This document shows, piece by piece, positions 57,863 through 64,000 of a stretch of DNA of 64,000 bases. Within the stretch, counting starts at the first letter, position 1. Every line of letters begins with the position of its first letter. The translations under genes were made by a program, and so were the position numbers. The stretch spans positions 310,001-374,000 of the forward strand of contig NZ_CP015079.1 in NCBI RefSeq assembly GCF_001653335.1. Direction: 5' to 3'. The notes below the pieces were generated by a model that was not told where the DNA came from, did no database searches, and saw only the letters and a list, made by a program, of their open reading frames with translations. This stretch comes from Nocardioides dokdonensis FR1436 (GTDB taxonomy: Bacteria; Actinomycetota; Actinomycetes; Propionibacteriales; Nocardioidaceae).

Positions 57863-58269
57863 TAGCGCGGGCGCCGGTCGACCTCGACGAAGTCGCGTGC
57901 GGCGTAGAACGACAGGGCGCCGGCGTTGTCCTCGCGCACCTCGAGCAGCAACCGGTCAGCGCCACCGGTGCGCGCCGTCGCCACCACGGCGTCCAGCAGC
58001 GCCGTGGCGAGGCCGGCGCGGCGGTGCTCTGCGTCGACTGAGATGCGCTGCAGCTCGGCGATGTCGGCGACGACGCTGACGACCGCGTGCCCGGCGACGA
58101 CCGGGCCGTCCACGGTCTCGACCTCGGCCACCAGGTAGCTCGCGAACGGGACCCGCCCGTGCACGCCCTCCTCGAGCAGGCCCGGGGGCCACGCATCCCG
58201 TCCGAGGTTGTCCTGCTCGAGCGAGACGACCGCGACCAGGTCGTCGGCCCTGGCGGCCCGGACGGTCAT
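57802..58269 (-). CDS. rimI: Ribosomal protein S18-alanine N-acetyltransferase RimI
   Basis: A 155-residue GNAT that acetylates the N-terminus of ribosomal protein S18. ELQRISVDAEHRRAGLATAL is the CoA-binding motif A. LLLEVREDNAGALSFYAARD is the conserved RimI motif B, and the C-terminal [13 protein letters not shown] is usual. It begins seven bases after tsaB on the minus strand, as in other actinobacteria. Its last 61 bp overlap a convergent GNAT gene. Confidence 0.93.
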   Translation of the reverse strand: MTVRAARADDLVAVVSLEQDNLGRDAWPPGLLEEGVHGRVPFASYLVAEVETVDGPVVAGHAVVSVVADIAELQRISVDAEHRRAGLATALLDAVVATARTGGADRLLLEVREDNAGALSFYAARDFVEVDRRPRYYRDGATAVVLRRGVGPRCG

Positions 58270-58276
58270 GAGACGG

Positions 58277-58915
58277 TCACGAGACGGTCTTGCGGCTGCG
58301 CGTGACCTCAGCGTCGGGCCGGCGCAGGTACATCGGGTCCGGGTCGACCAGCTCGGCGCGCTCGTCCACCACCACGCGGGCCAACCACGCGGCGCTGGGC
58401 CGGGTGGGGCCCACCGCCAGCGGGAACGCCTCGGGGTAGAGCAGCGCTCCCTCCCCGACCACCGGCACGCCGGTGGCCAGCTCAGCGGGCTTGTCGACGA
58501 CGGGTCCCTGCAACCGGGTGCCCTCGGCGTCGTAGGCGGCCAGGTAGACCTCCTTGCGCCGCGCGTCGGTGGCGACCACGAAGTCACGGTCCACGGCCGC
58601 GGTGTCGACGGCCTCGATCGCGAGGACGTCGAGCGTGCAGACGCCGTAGACCGGGATCTCGAGCGCGAACCCCAGGGTGCGCGCGGTCACGAGACCGACC
58701 CGCAGCCCGGTGAACGGGCCGGGGCCGACCCCGACCCCGATGGCGGTCAGGTCCTGGCGCACCACGCCCACCTGGCGCATCACGGCGTCGATGAGCGGGG
58801 CCAGCTGCTCGCCGTGCTTCATCGCCCGCTCGGCCTCCAGCTCGGCCACGACGTCGGAGCCGTCGTGCAGGGCGACGGCGACCCGGGGGGTCGCGGTGTC
58901 GAAGGTCAGCAGCAT
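58277..58915 (-). CDS. tsaB: tRNA threonylcarbamoyladenosine biosynthesis protein TsaB
   Basis: A 212-residue partner of TsaD. LLTFDTATPRVAVALHDG begins the ASKHA fold. VGVGPGPFTGLRVGLVTART is the diagnostic TsaB motif. The C-terminal half is divergent as usual. The ATG at 58915 gives the normal N-terminus but has a weak ribosome site. TsaE and Alr, which follow in mycobacteria, are not in the window; the gene upstream is a transglycosylase-like one. Confidence 0.95.
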   Translation of the reverse strand: MLLTFDTATPRVAVALHDGSDVVAELEAERAMKHGEQLAPLIDAVMRQVGVVRQDLTAIGVGVGPGPFTGLRVGLVTARTLGFALEIPVYGVCTLDVLAIEAVDTAAVDRDFVVATDARRKEVYLAAYDAEGTRLQGPVVDKPAELATGVPVVGEGALLYPEAFPLAVGPTRPSAAWLARVVVDERAELVDPDPMYLRRPDAEVTRSRKTVS

Positions 58916-58935
58916 GATCCGCAGGCTAGCCCGGG

Positions 58936-59688
58936 TCAGCCGGCCCGGCGCCCGGCGGCCCGCTCGGCGTAGGAGCTGGCCGCGGAGTGGACCGCCGCGA
59001 CGTACTCGTCGGAGTGGTTGTAGGACAGCACCGCGTCGGCCCAGCCGTCCCCGGCGGCCAGGTCCCGTCCGCCCGCGCACAGGTAGCGCGCCGCGGTCGC
59101 GGCCGCGTCGTCGAGGTCGAGCGGGTCGATCACCCCGTCGCGGTCGCCGTCGGCGGCCCACGGCTCCCAGGAGGAGCGCAGGAACTGCATCGGGCCGACG
59201 GCGTGCTCCCAGGTCGCGTCGCCGTGCCACTCGCGGGAGGCAGCGGTGGAGCGGATCGCCGCGAAGTCGCCCGACCCGTCGAGCGCGGGGCCCAGGATCG
59301 GCGAGGACGAGCGGCCCGCGTCGTCGATCGTGCGCCCGCCCAGGGTGCCGTGCTGCGACTCGATCCAGCCGATGCCGGCCAGGGTCGTCCAGCCCACGTC
59401 GCAGCCACCCACCCGGGAGAGCTGGGCGTCGGCGTACGCCCGCAGGGCCGGGGCGGGGATTCCCGTCGCCCGGCTCGTGCGCCGCAGCCACCCGTCGTCG
59501 ACCAGCTGCGTGCGCCGCACGGGGCTGCCCGGGTCGGCCTGCGGCGGGACGGGGGCCGCGACGAAGGCCGCGGGCGGGGTCAGGTCGACGGTGCGCTGCG
59601 GGGTGTAGAGGCGCGACAGCCCGAACGCCGCCGCCGAGAGCACCAGCAGCAACGAGGCGAAGAGCACGATCGAGCGCGGACCGGACAT
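58936..59688 (-). CDS. Membrane-anchored lytic transglycosylase-like protein
   Basis: A 250-residue protein with one N-terminal anchor helix (about 7-26) and an exported domain. GIGWIESQHGTLGGRTI near residue 110 contains the catalytic Glu of lytic murein transglycosylases (SLT/MltB-like), and HAVGPMQFLRSSWEPWA matches the substrate-cleft motif. DGDRDGVIDPLDLDD is an EF-hand-like calcium loop. It probably trims peptidoglycan. It is followed 20 bp on by tsaB. ATG 59688 is used; GTG 59691 adjoins it. Confidence 0.88.
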   Translation of the reverse strand: MSGPRSIVLFASLLLVLSAAAFGLSRLYTPQRTVDLTPPAAFVAAPVPPQADPGSPVRRTQLVDDGWLRRTSRATGIPAPALRAYADAQLSRVGGCDVGWTTLAGIGWIESQHGTLGGRTIDDAGRSSSPILGPALDGSGDFAAIRSTAASREWHGDATWEHAVGPMQFLRSSWEPWAADGDRDGVIDPLDLDDAAATAARYLCAGGRDLAAGDGWADAVLSYNHSDEYVAAVHSAASSYAERAAGRRAG

Positions 59689-59698
59689 CACCGGGAGG

Positions 59699-60316
59699 TC
59701 ACCGGTCCCCCGGGTCGAGCCCGTGCCCGAGGAGCGCTGCCCGCAGCGCCTCGTGACCCTCGTCGAGGTGCCAGTGCACGCCGCGCAGCCCGGCCTCGCG
59801 GGCCGCCTCGACGTTGGCGGCGCTGTCGTCGACGAGCAGCACCTCGTGGGCCGGTGCGCCGACCCGGTCGAGGGCCCGCTCGAAGTAGGCGGGGTCCGGC
59901 TTGGCCGCCCCGAGCTCCCAGGAGTAGCAGGAGACGTCGAACAGGTCGTCGTAGCCGAGCGCGGTGCGCATGTGCTCGCCGCGCTGGCGGTGCTGGTTGG
60001 TGGCCAGGTGGACGCCGGCGCCCTGCTCGCGGAGCCGGCGGGCCAGGGCCAACGAGGAGGCGTCGACGGTGATGTCGAGCCACAGGGCCGCGTGCACCTC
60101 GGCGGGGTCGGCGCCCTCGGCGTAGCCGGGCAGCACCCGGGTCAGGACGTCGAGGAAGTCCTCCTCACCGCGAAGCGCCGGCTTCTCGGCGGCCCACAGC
60201 TCGTGGGCCAGCTCCTCGGCGCGCGCACCCACCCAACGCCGCAGCACGGCGAAGGGGTCGTGGGGAGAGCGCTGGAGGACGCCGTCGGCGTCCAGCAGCA
60301 CGTGCTCGACGGGCAC
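59699..60316 (-). CDS. HAD superfamily hydrolase (HAD-IA)
   Basis: A 205-residue phosphatase-like protein. Motif I is LLDADGVL near the start. Motif II Thr is in LATNQHRQRG. Motif III Lys is in GAAKPDPAYF, and motif IV is VLLVDDSAANVEAA. A helical cap lies after motif I. This fits subfamily IA with variant-3 features. The substrate is unknown. GTG 60316 follows the CysQ-like stop, without a clear ribosome site, and the end lies 8 bp before the next gene start. Confidence 0.9.
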   Translation of the reverse strand: MPVEHVLLDADGVLQRSPHDPFAVLRRWVGARAEELAHELWAAEKPALRGEEDFLDVLTRVLPGYAEGADPAEVHAALWLDITVDASSLALARRLREQGAGVHLATNQHRQRGEHMRTALGYDDLFDVSCYSWELGAAKPDPAYFERALDRVGAPAHEVLLVDDSAANVEAAREAGLRGVHWHLDEGHEALRAALLGHGLDPGDR

Positions 60317-60327
60317 CGGGGAGCCGG

Positions 60328-61116
60328 TCAGTCGGTGCCGTGCGCGGCGATGAAGGCCAGGATCTGCTCGCTGAGCTCGGGGCGGCACACCACGAGGTCG
60401 GGCAGGTAGACGTCGTCCTGGTTGTAGACGAGCTCGCTGCCGTCGACGCGCGAGGTGAACAGGCCTGCGGCCCGGGCCACGGCGACGGGGGCGGCGGAGT
60501 CCCACTCGTACTGACCACCGGCGTGCACGTAGGCGTCGGCGACGTCGCGCACGACCGCCATCATCTTCACGCCCGCAGAGCCCATCGGCACCAGCTCGGC
60601 GCCGATCTCCTCGGCCAGCGCCTGCACGAAGGCCGGCGGCCGGCTGCGCGAGACCGCGATGCGGGGGGCCTGCGAGGTGCGGGGCGGCACCACCGGCGGC
60701 TGCCCGGTGTTGAACGTCTCGCCGAGCTCGGGCTGCCCCACGGCACCGGCGACCAGGGTGCCGCCCTGCCACAGCGCGACGTGCACGGCCCAGTCGTCGC
60801 GCGGCGGCTCGGAGAACTCGCGGGTGCCGTCGAGCGGGTCGATGATCCACACCCGCGCCGCCTCGAGGCGGGCCTTGTCGTCCTTGCCCTCCTCGGAGAG
60901 CACCGCGTCGTCGGGCCGGTGCTGGGCGAGCAGGTCCATCAGCAGCTCGTGGGCGGCGGCGTCGCCGGCGTCCTTGAGCTCCTTGCCCTCGAGGCCCTCG
61001 GCGCGGACCTCCAGCAGGCGACGACCTGCGGTCTCGGCCAGCCAGGTGGCCAGCACGTGGTCGTCAGCGGTGTCGCCGACGGCGGCGGGGGGCGGGGTTC
61101 CGGGCTCGACAGTCAC
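60328..61116 (-). CDS. cysQ: 3'(2'),5'-bisphosphate nucleotidase CysQ-like (inositol monophosphatase fold)
   Basis: A 262-residue magnesium-dependent phosphatase. AVLSEEGKDD supplies one metal ligand, WIIDPLDGTREF the DPxDGT core, and YEWDSAAPVAVARAAG the second WD-A-P motif. FAM substrates include PAP from sulfate assimilation, but some homologues act on inositol phosphates, so the exact substrate is open. GTG 61116 is chosen and has no strong ribosome site. It is followed by the HAD gene. Confidence 0.87.
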   Translation of the reverse strand: MTVEPGTPPPAAVGDTADDHVLATWLAETAGRRLLEVRAEGLEGKELKDAGDAAAHELLMDLLAQHRPDDAVLSEEGKDDKARLEAARVWIIDPLDGTREFSEPPRDDWAVHVALWQGGTLVAGAVGQPELGETFNTGQPPVVPPRTSQAPRIAVSRSRPPAFVQALAEEIGAELVPMGSAGVKMMAVVRDVADAYVHAGGQYEWDSAAPVAVARAAGLFTSRVDGSELVYNQDDVYLPDLVVCRPELSEQILAFIAAHGTD

Positions 61117-61135
61117 GGGCTGAGAGTAGCCGCGA

Positions 61136-61744
61136 TCAGGAGTTGAACCGCTGCTGGGTCTTCTCCAGGCCCTCGGCGACCAAGCACTCGACGGCGTCGG
61201 CCGCGGTGTCGACGACGAAGGGCAGCACCTTGCGCTCGGGCGCGGAGTAGTCCGAGAGCACGAAGTCGGCGACGTCCTGGCGACCGGGCGGTCGACCGAT
61301 GCCGACCCGCACCCGGTGGAAGTCACCGGTGCCCAGCGAGGAGCGCATCGACTTCAGCCCGTTGTGGCCGTTGTCGCCGCCACCGAGCTTGATGCGCATC
61401 GTGTCGAAGCCGATGTCGAGCTCGTCGTGGATCGCCACGACCCGCTCGGGCGGGACCTTGTAGAAGCTCGCCAGCGCCTTGACCGGCCCGCCGAGCTCGT
61501 TCATGTACGAGCGCGGGCGCGCCAGCACGATCCTCGGGCCGCCGGTGCCCGGAGCGCCCACGCGACCCTCGACCACGTCGGCGCGCCCGGTCTTGTGGGC
61601 GCGGAAGCGGGCACCGAGGCGGGACGCGAGCTCGTCGGCGACGAGGTAGCCGATGTTGTGCCGGTGCCCGGCGTACGTCGGGCCCGGGTTCCCCAGGCCG
61701 ACGACCAACCAGACGGGGCTGCTGCCGTCGTGGCTCTCGGACAT
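61136..61744 (-). CDS. pth: Peptidyl-tRNA hydrolase
   Basis: A 202-residue enzyme that frees tRNA from stalled peptidyl-t[23 protein letters not shown] contains the catalytic His and Asn. [16 protein letters not shown] and [15 protein letters not shown] supply other substrate-binding residues, with [13 protein letters not shown] typical. The ATG matches the family start. It is 83 bp after rplY on the same strand, the usual actinobacterial pairing. Confidence 0.97.
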   Translation of the reverse strand: MSESHDGSSPVWLVVGLGNPGPTYAGHRHNIGYLVADELASRLGARFRAHKTGRADVVEGRVGAPGTGGPRIVLARPRSYMNELGGPVKALASFYKVPPERVVAIHDELDIGFDTMRIKLGGGDNGHNGLKSMRSSLGTGDFHRVRVGIGRPPGRQDVADFVLSDYSAPERKVLPFVVDTAADAVECLVAEGLEKTQQRFNS

Positions 61745-61827
61745 GGTGGTTCCCGGGCCCTTCTCGTACGTCGTGCGGATGCGGGCGTCGCCCCGGACGC
61801 GCGAGAGCGCCCGGGCGACGACCCGGA

Positions 61828-62493
61828 TCACTCCTCGGAGTCGCCGGCCTCGGCGGGCGCGTCGCCCTCGGCGGCCTCGGTCTCGGACTCGTCGTGCTCG
61901 ATGCCGGCCTCGGTCTCGGCCTCCTCCAGCTCGGCGTCGAGGGACGCCTGGCTCTGCTGCTGGGTGACGTTGACGATGAGGGTGTCGGGCTCCGTGAGGA
62001 GCTCGGAGCCCTTCGGCAGGACGAGGTCGGAGGCGTGCACCAGGGTGCCGTACTCGGCGCCCTCGACGCTGACCTCGATGAACTCGGGGATGTGGGTGGC
62101 CTCGGCCTCGATGGACACGACCGGGCTGTCGAGGACCACGAGGGTCTCGTGGTCGGCCTCGCCGACGACGTGCACGGGGACGTCGACGATGACCTTCTCG
62201 CCGCGACGCACGGCCACGAAGTCGACGTGCTCGATGTGGCGCTTGATCGGGTCGATCTGGACCTGCTTGGTCAGCGCGAGGTGGCTGTCGCCCTCGACGT
62301 CGATGTCCAGGAGCGCGTTGGCGCCACCGTGCTTGAGCGCCAGCATGATCTGGTGGCCCGGCAGGATGATGTGGGTCGGCGCGTTGCCGTGGCCGTAGAT
62401 GACGGCGGGCACCTTGTCGGCGCGGCGGATGCGGCGCGCCGCACCCTTGCCGAACTCGGTGCGGGTCTCAGCGGCGATCTTCTCGGCAGCCAT
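61828..62493 (-). CDS. rplY: 50S ribosomal protein L25 (CTC form)
   Basis: A 221-residue long-form L25, binding 5S rRNA. The N-terminal L25 domain begins [20 protein letters not shown] and includes the [15 protein letters not shown] loop. The C-terminal beta domain spans about 95-185, and the tail is very acidic (Glu/Ala-rich). The ATG has GAGGAG upstream. It is followed by pth. The 191-bp leader region upstream contains the terminator of the FHA gene and probably its own promoter. Confidence 0.95.
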   Translation of the reverse strand: MAAEKIAAETRTEFGKGAARRIRRADKVPAVIYGHGNAPTHIILPGHQIMLALKHGGANALLDIDVEGDSHLALTKQVQIDPIKRHIEHVDFVAVRRGEKVIVDVPVHVVGEADHETLVVLDSPVVSIEAEATHIPEFIEVSVEGAEYGTLVHASDLVLPKGSELLTEPDTLIVNVTQQQSQASLDAELEEAETEAGIEHDESETEAAEGDAPAEAGDSEE

Positions 62494-62635
62494 GTCTCTC
62501 GTCTCCTCATGCTTCTACAGCGTGTCTGCAGGTCGGTGTGTCACGCGCGGCAGGGCCCGGACGCTCGAAGCGCCGCGCCCGTCGGGATCACGACACAGCG
62601 CGGCGCGAGGTCTCGCAGCCGACCGCGTCGATCAC

Positions 62636-62661
62636 GGAGCGGCCGCAGGGCGGCCGGCTCC
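62636..62661 (-). terminator. Terminator hairpin after the FHA gene
   Basis: GGAGC-GGCCGC pairs with GCGGCC-GCTCC, with one bulged G, around an AGG loop. It begins 24 bases after the FHA-gene stop, on the minus strand. No U-tract follows, which is common in this lineage. Confidence 0.6.
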
Positions 62662-62684
62662 CTCGCCGAGGCAACCGGTCCATC

Positions 62685-64000
62685 CTAGACGCGGCTGCTC
62701 GACGGCGGCGAATCCGGCAGGCCGGTCCACCGCAGCGGTTGCACGCGCAGCGCGCCGTCAGGAGGTCCGGCGGGCGGTCCGGCGGTCGGGTCCGTGGTCG
62801 GACCGGGACCGGCCGGCACCAGCGGCGCGAGGCTGCGAGCCACCTGGTCGGACCAGCTGGCGCCGACGCCCTCGAGACGCACCCGGGACCCGCCCTGTCC
62901 ATCGGTCCGGGTCACGCTCGCGTACGACGGCTGCCCCTCGTCGACCCGGACCACGGCGCCGCACGCGACCGGCAGCGATCGCACGTCCTCGCCGGTGGCG
63001 AGCACGACGACACCCGCTGCCGCCGCGCGCCGGACGAGGTCGGCCGGGTCGTCGGGAGAGGTCAGGTCGGCGTAGCCGTGCAGCACCAGGACGCGGTGCG
63101 GGCGCTCCCCCGCTGCGGTGAGCAGTCCCGGGGCGTCCCGCAGGTGGGGCAGCCAGCGCAGCCACGACCAGTCGGGGCCGGCCCGCGGGCCGAGCACGGC
63201 GACCTCGAGGTCGTCCGGCGCGTGCCGCACGCACAGCTGCAGCATCCACCAGCGCAGCGCGGCGTCGACGGGCTGCTCCGGCCCGGCCAGGCCGAGGACC
63301 CCGGGCCGACCGGTCCCGGTGAGCGGCTGCACCACGGGCTGTCCCGTCGCGCCGGTCGTGCCCAGGCGCAGAGCCAGCGCGTCGGGGTCGTCCCGGCGCG
63401 CCCACAGGTGCCGGCCGAGGGTGCCGGCGGTGACACCGACCAGGGCGGGGTCGTGCGCCGTGCCCGGCACGGCACCGCGCAGCCGCCGCGCCGGGCGACG
63501 CGGCCAGCGTCCCGGGCGTGGCTCGGCATCGCGGGGGGCCGGGTCGGGGCGGCGCCAGGTCACGCGGCCGTCGACGGGACGCACCACCGCGGTGGCGGCC
63601 GCCGGGCGCAGCTCGACGAGCGAGTCCCCGATCGCGAGCACCTGACCCGGCGACCACGACCGCGACTTGTGCGGCGGGCACGGCTCCCCGTCCAGGCGGG
63701 TCCCGTTGCTCGAACCGAGGTCGGTGACCGCGACCGACACCGGGGTGACCACGACCCGGCAGTGCCGGCGCGACAGCGAGTGGTCGTGCCACGACCTGGC
63801 CCCGCTGCGGCCCAGCTCGTGCACCCCCATCGGCAGGACCAGCACGACTCCGGAGTCCGGCCCGCTCACGACGTGCAGCTCCAGGGGCTCCCGGTCGGGT
63901 TGCGGCTGCATGATCGGGGCGGGCGGGACCGCGGGGGCGACCCCGTGCTCGCCGAGCACCACCCGGCTCCCCTCGAGGAGGCCCAGGTCGGCGATGGTGG
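62685..64000 (-). CDS. FHA-domain protein with EccC/EssC-like middle region, C-terminal 438 residues (5' end outside)
   Basis: The frame runs open to the right edge. An FHA domain lies about residues 30-115 of the visible part, with LGRSGARSWHDHSLSRRHC and DLGSSNGTRL as phosphothreonine-binding motifs. The following region contains LQLCVRHAPDDLEVAVLGPR and WSWLRWLPHLRDAPG, as in the pre-ATPase part of EccC/EssC-type secretion ATPases. The protein then ends in a Pro-rich tail with no Walker motif and no membrane helix. It may be a type VII regulator or relic. Confidence 0.75.
   Translation of the reverse strand, partial: TIADLGLLEGSRVVLGEHGVAPAVPPAPIMQPQPDREPLELHVVSGPDSGVVLVLPMGVHELGRSGARSWHDHSLSRRHCRVVVTPVSVAVTDLGSSNGTRLDGEPCPPHKSRSWSPGQVLAIGDSLVELRPAAATAVVRPVDGRVTWRRPDPAPRDAEPRPGRWPRRPARRLRGAVPGTAHDPALVGVTAGTLGRHLWARRDDPDALALRLGTTGATGQPVVQPLTGTGRPGVLGLAGPEQPVDAALRWWMLQLCVRHAPDDLEVAVLGPRAGPDWSWLRWLPHLRDAPGLLTAAGERPHRVLVLHGYADLTSPDDPADLVRRAAAAGVVVLATGEDVRSLPVACGAVVRVDEGQPSYASVTRTDGQGGSRVRLEGVGASWSDQVARSLAPLVPAGPGPTTDPTAGPPAGPPDGALRVQPLRWTGLPDSPPSSSRV

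Overview
This window comes from a high-GC actinobacterium, most likely in or near Nocardioidaceae (inferred from content, not from a search). Nearly every gene starts with ATG or GTG, ends in TGA or TAG, and has G/C at third positions. It carries cofactor-F420 genes (F420:NADPH oxidoreductase, FO synthase FbiC, two luciferase-like F420 enzymes), mycothiol-linked genes (S-(hydroxymethyl)mycothiol dehydrogenase, two DinB/MST-type proteins), a DUF222-HNH endonuclease and GroEL1-type groESL under CIRCE control. No rRNA, tRNA, CRISPR array, transposase or phage gene was seen.

Layout. 0-5.6 kb: F420 reductase (cut by the edge), a surface acyltransferase, an F420-type oxidoreductase with a coupled membrane protein, and an NfeD-SPFH membrane pair. 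5.6-10.2 kb: TetR plus mycothiol-type enzyme, DUF222-HNH gene, VOC protein and DUF664 protein, with gene-poor spacers holding short repeats and a 49-bp palindrome. 10.4-15 kb: membrane protein, class II amidotransferase, and the methionine importer metQ-metN-metI behind a foldable leader. 15-25.3 kb: stress-type small proteins, MerR with acyl-CoA dehydrogenase and MMPL transporter, fbiC, VOC and a second luciferase-like gene preceded by a KstR-like box. 25.3-28.8 kb: PucR regulator divergent from a yeast-FCY1-like cytosine deaminase and CodB permease. 28.8-41.7 kb: purine and steroid-type block (guaA, ChoD-like oxidase, two aldehyde dehydrogenases, RNase HI, nitrilase, guaB3, CDF exporter, guaB). 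41.7-46.3 kb: ACT-GNAT fusion, polytopic membrane protein, and a four-gene operon of WXG100/PPE-like helical proteins. 46.4-50 kb: groEL, groES and a THUMP-like methyltransferase. 50-54 kb: mycothiol formaldehyde detoxification pair, ECF sigma factor with a membrane-anchored partner, lipoprotein. 54-56 kb: a second WXG/PPE-like gene pair. 56-62.5 kb: tsaD, a GNAT gene, rimI, tsaB, transglycosylase-like, HAD, CysQ-like, pth and rplY. The right edge cuts an FHA protein with an EccC/EssC-like middle region.

The order guaA-choD-guaB3-guaB2-groEL1-groES-tsaD-rimI-tsaB recalls the Mycobacterium tuberculosis Rv3396c-Rv3421c region (from memory), here with lineage-specific inserts. The least explained material is the pair of WXG/PPE-like loci plus the FHA/EccC-like fragment, a 6C-like RNA candidate between guaA and the ChoD-like gene, the metQNI leader, and the coupled methyltransferase half-gene beside RNase HI.
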